NCBI GenBank assembly: GCA_026874595.1
Contig: CM049306.1
Location: 42,224,019-42,288,018 of the forward strand
DNA from: Sipunculus nudus
Lineage: Eukaryota > Annelida > Sipuncula > Golfingiida > Sipunculidae
Direction: 5' to 3'
Length of the DNA stretch: 64,000 nt
In this document: positions 8,502 to 18,358 of the stretch, piece by piece
Numbering within the stretch: position 1 is the first letter of the stretch
Layout of the letters: every line of letters starts with the position of its first letter
Position numbers and translations under genes: made by a program
The notes under the pieces: model-generated
Told to the model about the DNA's origin: nothing
The model's input: the letters and a program-made list of their open reading frames with translations, nothing else
The model's database searches: none

Positions 8502-8656
8502 TGTTACGGGGTGACATAAAAGCGGACCGAACTGTCTCGCTAGTGAAGCTTGCTTTGCTAGCGAAGCGGTTGGAACGCCGGGCTTGTGCGCCACCAACAT
8601 GGGTTCGACTCCTGGATCGGCCCAATGTTTTCCTCTGAAAAATTGTCTTCGTAACA
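8502..8656 (+). repeat. TRIM-like LTR 3
   Basis: 155 bp, TGTTACGGGG to CGTAACA, preceded by AAAAGGGGGTG and followed directly by (TA)n. Confidence 0.75.
8559..8612 (+). promoter_or_regulatory. tRNA-like A and B boxes in LTR 3
   Basis: A box TAGCGAAGCGG at 8559-8569 and B box GGTTCGACTCC at 8602-8612, spaced 43 nt start to start. Confidence 0.65.
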
Positions 8657-8672
8657 ATATATATATATATAT
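8657..8672. repeat. (TA)n microsatellite
   Basis: Short TA run directly following LTR 3, the counterpart of the TA run before LTR 1. Confidence 0.9.
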
Positions 8673-8869
8673 AAAGAGATTCTGAATTAAATTATCTATA
8701 TAATGTTACTTACCTAACTATATAATGTTTTATTGGCTTTGTAGCTTGCCTTTTGGTAAAGTCTGCCCGAGAATATACTTGATTTTGTCTTGCTGTTGAC
8801 CGTATACAGCAAACAGTATCATTCATTCTTAATTTGAAGCTGAACTTTACGGGGCCCATTTATAATTCA

Positions 8870-9244
8870 GAACGTCATCAAGGCCGACCCGATAAAATTG
8901 CGACGGAACCCGCAGTGATCGAGCAAACACTGGCCGTATTCCTGCCAAAAATGTCCTTTTCGAGCTCGAAGAGAAGTCGGACGGGCTCCGTTTTGGATAT
9001 GTGACGGCCCCTTAATGGGATCCGCAATAGTTTGCACATAGAGCATAGTATTACGCTAGGTACGATGATCGCGCGGCAAAGAATTACAGTAAATCGGGTG
9101 ATTTGCACAAAACGCCGGGCCAATATGAGATTTTCCTACTGGCCGACGCCATGAACCAATTTATGTTACGATGCCGATAAACGTCGAACGACTAAAAATC
9201 GGCCGGATAGGCACCCGGCTTATATTTGGCTAGTATTGATATGA
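8870..9244. other. CpG-rich unclassified segment
   Basis: This stretch is visibly richer in CG dinucleotides than its surroundings (for example GGCCGACCCGATA and CGATGATCGCGCGGC). It has no convincing ORF, inverted ends or family signature. It may be an undescribed repeat lying between the TRIM-like array and a SINE, or a regulatory patch. The 81-residue minus ORF is probably incidental. Confidence 0.3.
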
Positions 9245-9342
9245 AACCGGTCCCTGGTCTAGAGATAGAGCTCAGGGCTTAAGCCGGGAGCTCGTGATTT
9301 CGAAGGCTTAATGGGGAGACTGTGCCCAACAGTCATGTTTAA
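9245..9342 (+). mobile_element. Possible tRNA-derived SINE, family 2
   Basis: The tRNA-like head TGGTCTAGAGATAGAGCTC and a degenerate B-box area are followed by the hairpin ACTGTGCCCAACAGT, shared with the element at 255-462. The right boundary is not clear and related sequence may extend to about 9570. Confidence 0.4.
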
Positions 9343-10230
9343 CTAACAAACGAGTGATCCTATGAGGGGTTCATCGGTGTTATGACCATGCAATGGAAGT
9401 GACACACACCCATGACCCGCAGGAGTGGTACACCGAACTTGGTTGACGCAAAAAACTACCGCTTGTAAGCCCCTGTCACGAAGTGCGAAACCGGAATGGA
9501 TTTCTGCAGATGTACATAGTATGTAGTTTAAGGAAGAATTAAAAATGGAGGCGGTTACCTCCAAAAAAAAATTTAAAAAAAACCGACCTCAAGGACATTC
9601 GGTAAAACAGGTGATAGGATCATACTGACAAGAGCAGTCATTCACAATGGTTAGACAGATATCGGTCCCTTTGGCACACAAGTTAGCTCCTCTAATTTAG
9701 TTATAGGTATAATATTGTTGAGTTGAGTTTAAGAAAATCGTTAGTGGCAAATGGTAGTGCCAGCTATTTGGAAAGTAAAAGGTTACAACAATTGCGAAGT
9801 TTGTCCAAGTGCCGAGCCTTAAAGTTGAAATCATCACGTTTAACATTTTAAAAAGTTCCGGTGTTCACCATAAACTTTTCAAGACCAGGCATGAGTTGAT
9901 ATAACTGTTGCCTGGGGACGTGAAGTGGCCATTAGAAAGGCCGCGGGTGTATGTCCTCCGGTAACCTTTGTTTGAAGTAGCGTTTCCTTAAAACACTGTG
10001 TCAGGTACATATCTCCCTAAATGACTCCAGGCTTTCTTTACACAAGCGCGCAACTGCCTCAAGGACAGAGGCAAGGTTAATATGGGTCTGTGATGTAAGA
10101 AGGCGTCGACTTTTCCCTGTAGTGTTTACGGTTATGTTATTCTGTCGAATTTTAAACATATTTTCTATAACACACTTTTTTGTAACATCTACTTTTTAAG
10201 TTTACCAATCAGTATCGCTATTTCCATTGG
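9343..10230. other. No gene recognised
   Basis: Mixed sequence; no supported gene or repeat boundary. Confidence 0.4.
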
Positions 10231-10233
10231 ATA

Positions 10234-10276
<43 letters not shown>

Positions 10277-10308
10277 TATATATATATATATATATATAAT
10301 TATATATG
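10231..10308. repeat. (TA)n microsatellite, interrupted
   Basis: About 78 bp of TA repeats with occasional TTA or AAT interruptions. Confidence 0.95.
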
Positions 10309-10599
10309 TAAACTAGTTAATAATTAGCTCTAATAAAGAAAAAAAAGATACATATTACGGCTTAGAAGTGAAAATAAGCAATTATTTGATGTTCTGAAAA
10401 AAGACCAATACCTTTAACATCATTCTCAATAATTTGTCTAATTTGCATAATTTATGCATTATCTTCGATTAACTTAGATTATATCTGATCAAATTTGAAT
10501 ATTTTGTAAATAGATTTCATCTATAATTTGAACCATGCCTATACCGATGTCTGACCTCTGTTAACTGAAATTGACCCCTTAAATCTTTTATGATAATTG

Positions 10600-10960
10600 G
10601 CCAGAAAACGCCCATCCCACAGCACACAGGCAGTTCGTTTTGTCAAAATCACAGGTTTTTAACGTGAGGGCCCTTCGAAATAATACAAGCACATTCTACT
10701 TGACATCTTGTGTCAAGTCAGATGGACCCGAGCTTTACAGAAGGCATATCGCAGCTGATCACCTTTCAGTTTCCGCACATACGCAACCAGCCACCTCAGG
10801 TTACATGGTTTTTCTGTTTGCCAACATTGTACCATGTTTATTGACAACTTGTAGATAAACAAGCTCATTCATCCGTCAGAGAGACGTTATATAAACCTTT
10901 CTGTGCCTTCAGTTCCCTAATATATACGCAGAGTATGGCAGAAATTACATTACTTATATC
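10600..10960 (+). repeat. Dispersed repeat DR1, copy 1
   Basis: It shares an ordered set of blocks with 41335-41605 and 53040-53222: CCAGAAAACG at the start, a GGCCC-centred block, CCGCACATAYGC, the TTGATAAACAAG-type stretch, and ATATACGCRGAGTA near the end. It is non-coding; the 72-residue ORF inside is incidental. Class is unknown; it could be a SINE or MITE body. Confidence 0.65.
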
Positions 10961-11696
10961 ATTACTTAAATGTCATCGCTCTAGAGAGGAATCAAAAGTT
11001 TACCGCACTGTCTCGTTTAATGGCCCGACGGAGTAAAGTTAAAGTACTTGTTGCTGGGAGGCAGAATTGACGTTACCCCCGCTGAAAAAATGTACATGAT
11101 TATAAAGAGTTTCACTTATAATTAAGATATTGCATGGTACGACATAAATAGGAAAATCAGTTTTTGTTTCCAACGAAAGGCAAAACAATGCCTATTTTTT
11201 GTCTCAGCCGTATTAATTGTGTAGGCAGGCATGTTCTGCCTCAGCTGTGAATTTCGGGGTCCCATACGACGCTGCAGATTCGATTAAAACAAGCACAAAG
11301 CAAATTTTATGTATTTTGTATGTTAATTTTTAAACAGAGCAGTTTGCTAATTATTTCAGCGAGTACCGATACATGACACCATGACCAACACCACTCTTAC
11401 ACTATAAAAGGGACAACGCATAATTTTCATTATACTTGAACCAGAATAAGAGCACAAGGCATATGCATATATGGGATGCGTTGCTGTCTTGGTTGCTGAT
11501 TTATAACAGTGTACCCTTAATTTCGACATGTGGCTTGCGAAATCTGCGTTTTAGTCAAAATTTCAGCCGCCTTGAGAGGTTTTGGACTTTTCTCGAGGGC
11601 ATGGCTTGATAAGGGCATCGAAATATGACAGGAAATTCTTCAGAAGCAGTCTATAGGTGGCCAGTCCGTAGATGCCGGAGAGGCGTTTTGAGAGGA
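10961..11696. other. No gene recognised
   Basis: AT-rich, nothing identified. Confidence 0.45.
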
Positions 11697-11710
11697 CCCC
11701 CCCCCCCCCC
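11697..11710. repeat. poly(C)14 tract
   Basis: Uninterrupted run of 14 C. Confidence 0.95.
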
Positions 11711-12209
11711 TTATTCGTAAATTATGGTAAGAACAAACATAGATGTGACGGCAGAATTGCTTCAATCCAAGCGTTTGACGTAACTTCCGGTTCTCTAGCT
11801 GTATGCTGGATTTGGTCAAGTGAGTGTCAACATCCTGTTTGAAATCTAATTCCTGTTGACAGAAGCAGTCTTCTAACAAAACACCTTTGATGTGCCAAGT
11901 ACCCGTGCAGATTCTCTAACCTCTTGGTACCATCGACTTACAAAGGATAAAAAGCTTTAATTAAAAAAGAAATTTGAAACAAGAAATCTACGACTTTTCT
12001 AGATGTAGTTTGATATTTTGTTGGCTTTCAAGTAACAACGTGTGAAAATAAGCTGATACGTCAGCGCAGATGTATTGGGTTTCTTTAATTTCAATTCAAG
12101 GTTTTTACCTTCCTTTGCGCGTCCGTAAGTATCGAGCTGCCTTGCAAGTTATTTTTATAATTATCATGTTGTTGGTACGGCAGCTCTTCATTCCCTTTAT
12201 AAAGGTTCG

Positions 12210-12212
<3 letters not shown>
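11711..12212. other. No gene recognised
   Basis: AT-rich, nothing identified. Confidence 0.45.

Positions 12213-12284
<72 letters not shown>
12213..12284. repeat. (TA)n(TG)n compound microsatellite
   Basis: About 42 bp of TA followed by about 29 bp of TG. It creates a spurious Tyr/Ile/Val/Cys-rich ORF. Confidence 0.97.
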
Positions 12285-12286
<2 letters not shown>

Positions 12287-13008
12287 TTATATAAACATGG
12301 AGAAATTACATTTTTCTCGTGAAGCGGGAAAAATTGAGCTTTGTATAATTATGCTATCTCCTGAATATATGAATGCCTGTAAATAAAATTTGAAAACCTA
12401 CGGATTGTATTTAGACGCTGACTGAAAAAAAGCTCATGTCCGTAACATACGATAACAACATATGTTGATATGTTGATATCAAGAATACATCTCATCGATT
12501 AAAAAATACAAAATGAAGAGAGCTAGTGATTTACTTCTGTTTGCAAACATAGATTTTATTAGATTAGTTTGGCTGACTTGTGATGCAAATATTGCCAAAC
12601 CTGGAATGCAAATTTAATTGAGTGTTTTATATGACCTGGAAATTAAGCCGAAAGTGTATTTTAGGAAGAATATATTTTTCAAACACGGTATACCGTTTGC
12701 TTTCTCGATCAGATATAAAAATAGAACAAATAATTCAGGGAGGGGATCGTGATTAATGCAGATTTAAAACAAATTTAGGTAACGATTCCTGTTGAATCAG
12801 ATTAGATATAAAAATAATTTCCAATACTTCGCCTTGGTGCACTTATGTACTTTTAGCTTCTTCCTTTTGCTGATGCATCATTTTTATATCATTTGAACAC
12901 ATGGAATAATCAGTTGCAGGTCACCGCATCATCGCCAGGTAATTATCCCCTCTAAACTAGGTTGCAGGAGGGGTATTGGAACGCTGTCCGTCCGAAATTT
13001 GCTAATGG
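12285..13008. other. No gene recognised
   Basis: AT-rich, nothing identified. Confidence 0.45.
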
Positions 13009-13009
13009 G

Positions 13010-13285
13010 CCGATTTTAAGCCAAGCCGTCTGAGCAAAACCTTTTTTTCTTTCACATATGGCCCACCAACCCGTAGATGAAACCAATCGATTTTTGAGTT
13101 CATGGGGACAAAGGTCAAGGCTACAAGACCCACTTCTTAAAAAGCTTGTGGACGCATTTTAAGCTAAACCGTCTGATCAAACTCTTTATCTTTCACATAT
13201 GGCTCACCATACTCATGCATGAAGAACCCTGTCCAGTTTGAGGCCAAGGGGTCTACTGTCAAGGTCATAAAACTGCCCTCTTGAT
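13010..13285. repeat. Diverged tandem dimer, about 140-bp unit
   Basis: Two related units share AAGCCAAGCCGTCTGAGCAAA-like starts (13012 and 13152), TTTCACATATGG, and a GGTCAAGG-type end. The style matches the dispersed satellite-like units in 50880-53040, but the sequence differs. Confidence 0.65.
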
Positions 13286-13503
13286 TGTCACTCTGTGTAA
13301 TATACCTAGTCTAATTATGCTCGCGTGTGAGGCGGTGCTCAGCTTTATGGTGCCCTTGTTAAAGACGTTTTAAGTGTATTCGTCGGTGCCGGAAACCCAG
13401 CATGTCGCAGGACTTGTTTAATGAATTTCTAGTTTTTCCCGTGTGCGTTTTTTAATCGCTGTTTTAATAAACGTTCATAGCTCTCTAGTGTACTTGCCTG
13501 CGA

Positions 13504-13509
<6 letters not shown>

Positions 13510-13570
<61 letters not shown>
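13510..13570. repeat. (AT)n microsatellite
   Basis: 61 bp uninterrupted. Confidence 0.97.
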
Positions 13571-13572
<2 letters not shown>

Positions 13573-13959
13573 TTAGCTGAGCAATTTATATTTTATTTTT
13601 ATCTTAATAAAATTGTAACCGGAGGACTGTAACTTAGTTATTTTATTGCATATTCTAGAAGGGAGTTAGAGAGTATAACATGATGATTGTTTTGAAAATT
13701 TACTGTACATTTATATGGAGTATCATGGTTAGATTTTAGCGTGAGAACTTTGTTTAGAGAGCACACGCCTCTCGTGTTATGTTAATTTCAGTACAGACGG
13801 GAGCCGTCTCTGTTTTTCGGTCTCTATAGTAACGACTGTTTCTTGTAGACTTCAAAGGATCAGCACCTGTCTAGTTTGTTTTTCTTAGATTTGTCTCTCG
13901 AGGTGTGTCCATACTAAGATTCATGCAATAAAATGAAGTCGGCATGATAAAAAGTGGTG

Positions 13960-14006
13960 ATTGGCCTGAAGACTGCCAGGACTTGTTACGTCAGCAAGCA
14001 TATAAG
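13960..14006 (+). promoter_or_regulatory. Candidate Pol II core promoter
   Basis: Within 47 bp there is an inverted CCAAT box (ATTGG, 13960-13964), a CRE/ATF-type TTACGTCA (13986-13993) and a TATA-like TATAAG (14001-14006). The order and spacing fit a proximal promoter with a start near 14030. Each motif is short, so chance cannot be excluded. The downstream splice donor at 14719 strengthens the reading. Confidence 0.4.
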
Positions 14007-14030
14007 CCGTGATTAAGACGAAATTCGCTA

Positions 14031-14718
14031 CAAGTGCCCGATAAGTGCGGCAGTTCGTGTAGCCTGGCTATATCTGCTGTCATTGGGGAAGGTCTGCGTG
14101 CATCAGAGTTTACACAGCTGAGAGATGATGTTTATAAGCGTATATTATCGGTGTCTGAGGAAGACCACGGTGATTTCTCTGTAACGGATTTCAGAAGGAG
14201 TATCGCATTTTGCCGACGGACTGGTATCTGGCGAATTTACACCTGTTGTGAGCGCTTCCAGTAACAAACCGAGGACATTATTTAAACGCATAACTGTAGA
14301 GGTATTAAATATCGCTGTGTGGAAGCATATTCGGTTAAATCAGAGCTGGATGATTCCAGGAGACATAATCTGTAAAAGACATAGACTCTAAGTCAAGATA
14401 GAATTGTTTGTGCGCTAATTAGTGAGTAATGCGTGAACTCCGTCATGATAGTTGTACCAGTGCTCCAACGAAGAACTTTTGGTGGTCGGAGCTATGTGTA
14501 TCTTAAAGTGTACTGATTGTACTGTGAAAACAGCGCGAACAAACGATGGGCCGGGCAGCGCAACATTCTGATGCTTTGTATTTATGAAATCAGGAGAAGT
14601 TTCAACAAAGAACTACTCTGTGTACTGTGGGTAACGAACTTGATAGGTGTTTCTGTAATTATTATCGAACTTTTATGATCATCAGTACTTGTATGTATGG
14701 AGTGCCTCCGAGAGAAAC
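14031..14718 (+). other. Candidate first exon (mostly 5' UTR) of a host gene
   Basis: The sequence after the promoter cluster is less AT-rich than its surroundings. It ends in GAGAGAAAC followed by GTAAGTAT at 14719, a consensus U1-type splice donor. A late ATG at 14697 opens a short frame (MECLREK) into the donor; an alternative ATG at 14693 gives MYGVPPRE. A 76-residue ORF at 14034-14264 would be upstream of these; it has no family I recognise. I see no convincing next exon in the window, so a long intron would have to follow. This is inference from signals only. Confidence 0.3.
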
Positions 14719-15978
14719 GTAAGTATATTCTTTCCTTATAATATTTTTTTTTAGTTCTTGTCTTTTATATATCTTTCGGATTGTACGTATGCATGGGTTT
14801 CAGCTAGTTGGTTTGACAGTTAAAAGAGCCTGTTCGTTCACATTTCTAGTGGCATGACACGAATATTAATAGTAAACATTTGTCAGATAAGAACTGAGCA
14901 ATTTTTTATTATAATTTTATATTCTTATGATGCAGGGTATTCATAACCTCTGTTTGTCCGTAGAACATCCGTCCCCAGAGAATTCTAAATTCAGATTTTC
15001 TTACAAAGGTTTCAGTATACCTCATCTGCGGACCCACATTTCCTATTAATCCCAACATACTCTGGATCTTCACGAGATTGACCGAGGTGATTTAAAGAGA
15101 CAGGTTCCGTAGATCTGTAATTAAAGATTTAAATTGATTAAGCGAGAACTGCATTCATCACGCTTTCAAGTAATAAAGGCCCTATCATCACGAAATTTCT
15201 TTCGTAATACTACATTAATTAGCTTAAAACCTTCCAGATGCTTATTTCTGTTATTGCCTGGTTAATAAACACGACACGGCTGGCCGTCACGCCACATTAC
15301 AAATATCTCTATTAGAATTCATGACGGTTAAATGATCATGAACCGTATAAAATCCCCCGATTCCTGTAATGATTTTGCCTATAAGATCATACAAGGTTAA
15401 TATATCATAGGCTTGGCAAACCAACTGTCTAATGTACTCTGGATATGTCACCATTTGCAAATTAACCTGTAAAAAAGAAAGGTGCACGCCTTTCAGTATA
15501 AATCACAAAATTGGCTCTCCCGGGGTTCTTAGTTTTGGCTGGCAGCCAAGCCTTCCCTGTACATAGTTAGCAAGACTAATATAATGACGAAGGACCTTTG
15601 AGCTAATTTAAATCCAAGGTGAAACTATTAGTTTTCTTTTGAATTTGATTTATACTTACAAATGATTGATACTTACCGGTTTATCATTTTATTCCCAGTG
15701 CCCATAGTGTTTCATGAATATATAGCATAAATTTAAATGTCAAAGATACTGCCTTGGCTCAGGTATTTCCTAGCAGCTATTAAATCCAAATAAACGGGAT
15801 AAAGAGATTACCTCGTCTCGCCAGGAAAAGAATTGTTCATATAAAAATACTTTAAAAGGTTCAAGGTTTATTGGTTGTGCCTTTGGTGTCAAGCTAACAT
15901 TTCTCAAAATTTCATCCAAATCATCCTTATATTATTTTGTTTCAGGGCAAGTGTAAACAGTCAAACCAAACAAGAGAA
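14719..15978. other. No gene recognised (intron of candidate gene, if real)
   Basis: AT-rich sequence beginning with the GTAAGT donor; no exon or repeat recognised. Confidence 0.4.
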
Positions 15979-16903
15979 GATACAACTAGTGGTGGGAGTC
16001 GGTTCCTTTTCCATAATCGATCATAGGTTTTGGCAAACCGATCGATGATCGATTATTAATCGGTTCAGACAAATAAAAAGAAATATGCAATTACCTGTGA
16101 AACTGTACTCTCTTAACCCAGCCCGTATGTCTTAGTAATTCTACCTTATAAAAAGAAGTCTGTCTTTTTTATATTTTCCTATTATTACGAAGTTATGCTA
16201 TTCAAAGTTTCATTTTATTGAATTATAATAATCAAGAATTAAACCACAGTCCAGGACATCTACTTGCTGGCACCCATGAATATTCCCGCGTATCTTTTTA
16301 ACTTCAGCACAAGCAAGGACTTTCATTTTATAACAATTTTAAGGACTGCCGACATGCATACTGGTTTCACAACCCCGCCAGGAAAATTACAGGCCTATAT
16401 AATTTTTTATAAAAATTTAAAAAAAAGTAATTGAAAGCTAAATATATAATTTCTCATGCGGCAACGTCACCTGGCATCAGTTCAAGAGGTTATTTCTAAG
16501 AGAATCTCGCATAATTGGCTAAGACCTGGAGAATTTTGGAGCATTTTAACGCCATATCGCCCATATTTTGCAATGAACATCTCGTTAGAAAACTCTCTGC
16601 TAATTCTCCAGCTCCCTGCCAGTTCACAGTGACAGAGGTTTAATTTGTCCTCCATTCTCTCATCTACAGTGTCATACTCAGATACGGAGGTTATTTGGGA
16701 ACACAGACTCATTATATGAAGCGCGGAATGTTGTAAAAATGGAAGAATAATTTTTGCCTATAACATAAAGACATTCTGGAAAAAAAACAATAATGAGTAT
16801 GATGTAATCGACTGTTGCCTTTGATAATCGAGCGCTTGAAAGTGGCAGCAAACCGATTGACTTTCGAAAAAAACTCGATGATCGGCCCACCACTAGATAC
16901 AAC
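15979..16903. mobile_element. Non-autonomous hAT DNA transposon with 8-bp TSD
   Basis: The element spans 15987-16895 (909 bp) with perfect 10-bp terminal inverted repeats TAGTGGTGGG/CCCACCACTA. It is flanked by a perfect 8-bp direct repeat GATACAAC (15979-15986 and 16896-16903). An 8-bp duplication and a (C/T)AGTGGTGGG-like terminus are hallmarks of hAT elements. Subterminal sequence is rich in ATCGAT-type motifs (CGATCGATGATCGATTA, CTCGATGATCGG). These could be transposase-binding repeats. No hAT transposase, BED finger or dimerisation domain is seen in the internal ORFs, so this is a deletion derivative or MITE mobilised in trans. The perfect duplication suggests a fairly recent insertion. 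Confidence 0.92.
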
Positions 16904-17385
16904 ACCTCGCCACCTGGCGACGATATAATAAATAAATAATAATTATATATAATTGGCTTTTATATATTTTTATCTTTCATAACCGAAATCTCCTTCGGCT
17001 TTGCATTAATTAATCCAGATTTTAAAAAAGTGTACTGCATATGACTTGGGGCCCATATTAGAGGACGGTTAGAGTGGGGGAAAATTTCAGCTTTATGTAC
17101 GTTTACAATTTAACTTATTTTTTAAGCCAAACTCGGAACAAATTGCATCAGAAATGATTTTTTCCGTTGAATGAATACCAGAATATTCTTAGCTTCATGT
17201 CTGGTCAAGACCAATACTTTAAGTATCTTACTTTTTAGGTAATGAAAAAATAAAATAAAATTTTAATTTGTAATAATATTGCAGTATATTGCAGTGTATA
17301 CTGTCTCTGGTTCAAGGAAAACCTATGATCCATTTATATTAAGTCACAAAATCCCTTGTAATCCCAAAAATTCCTTAGCTATTTG
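16904..17385. other. No gene recognised
   Basis: AT-rich, nothing identified. Confidence 0.45.
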
Positions 17386-17551
17386 AGTGGGTTGTTGTGG
17401 CCCGTTTAAGGCCGGTGGTTTTCTCCAGGTCCTCCGGTTACCTCCAACCTAAGTGACGACCGAGCGCCAACGTCCAAGCCATGGAGAGTGCCTCGTTTTA
17501 GTTAATATAACTAGTTGTACAATCCATGTAAAACAAATAAGGTTTCTAATT
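17386..17551 (+). mobile_element. SINE family 1, 5'-truncated copy
   Basis: It lacks the tRNA head but has the shared body GAGTGGGTTG...AAGGCCGGTGGTTTTCTCC and the 3' part GCCATGGAGAGTGCCTCG, ending in AAAACAAATAAGG. Its absent 5' end suits LINE-mediated truncation. Confidence 0.8.
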
Positions 17552-18084
17552 AACATCTCAAATAGATATTCATTAATACTTACTCCTTGTTATGGAAAAT
17601 ACTTTTGATGGATTACGGAACATAATCCCATTTTTTATGAAATGTGGGAAAACTGTGGGGACCAGAAGTAAAAGTAATTTTATTTGTAATCTGTGTGTGC
17701 ATAATAATTCCTTTCCTTTGGAGTGAAAAAAGAGTGTTCAAGAAACATATCTTTTAAAACATATATTTGTAAAATTCCACTTGTTAAAATATACAAAAGT
17801 TCAAGATCATAAAACAACTATGCATATAAGAAACAAAAGCATTGTCACTTGTCATCAGGTTCTCCATTTTAAATGAATATGGTCTTGGTTTTCGTGATAC
17901 AGTTTCTGAACTTAAGATTACCGAGGGATCGTAGGTTAACCCGAGTAACTTGAATTTTGGAATCCTCTTCAGATTTCAACTACGATCACAGATTACCAAT
18001 TTTATTTCTTTATGTTTAATTACCTAAAATTTCTCAAATTAGTTTGAATCTTTTTATATCTTATGTTTGGGGTCTGTATGAGGG
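17552..18084. other. No gene recognised
   Basis: AT-rich, nothing identified. Confidence 0.45.
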
Positions 18085-18285
18085 CCTGGGCAGTCGAGGG
18101 GTAAAACGCTCGGCTCTGTCCGCTGGCGACCTGAGTTTGATCCCCGGTATGGCTATGAGAGTGGGTTGTAGTGACCCGTCCTAGGCCGGGGCTTTTCTCC
18201 GGGTTGTCCGGTTTCACCCACCCCAATAGACTACCGAACGCCATCATCTGAGCCATGGAGAGTGCTTAAGGCTATAAATAAGATT
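18085..18285 (+). mobile_element. SINE family 1, near full-length copy
   Basis: tRNA-like head with A box around GGGCAGTCGAGGGGTAAAAC and B box GAGTTTGATCCCC. The conserved body GGCTTTTCTCCGGG and tail GCCATGGAGAGTGC follow. This is the layout of a Pol III-transcribed SINE with a conserved central domain of the type known from bivalves and other invertebrates; the exact family was not assigned. Confidence 0.85.
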
Positions 18286-18296
18286 CCTTAGTGCTG

Positions 18297-18358
18297 TAGA
18301 CTAAATGACCAAAACACTCGGCCTTCTTTGCTGGCGTCCCGGGTTCGTTCCCGGTTAA
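18297..18358 (+). mobile_element. SINE tRNA-like head fragment
   Basis: CACTCGGCC and CTGGCGTCCCGGGTTCG repeat the head of family 1, with B box GGGTTCGTTCCC. The body is absent, so this is a 3'-deleted copy or decayed tRNA relic directly after the previous SINE. Confidence 0.6.

Larger units (their letters stand above)
7960..8656 (+). mobile_element. Tandem TRIM-like element: three tRNA-box LTRs and two internal units
   Basis: Three copies of a 142-162-bp sequence with TG...CA ends (consensus TGTTACGGGG to TCTTCGTAACA) alternate with two 119-bp internal segments. Each internal segment starts three bases after the LTR end with a PBS (CGGGGGCTCGTCC or TGGGGGCTCGTCC). Each ends in a purine-rich tract (AAGAGGGGG or AAAAGGGGG) just before the next LTR. 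There is no coding capacity. This is the architecture of a terminal-repeat retrotransposon in miniature in a tandem LTR-int-LTR-int-LTR form. Termini and PBS match the adjacent Gmr1-like element, the likely source of trans-acting proteins. Both flanks are (TA)n, so the target duplication cannot be resolved. A tandem satellite derived from such an element is the main alternative. Confidence 0.75.
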
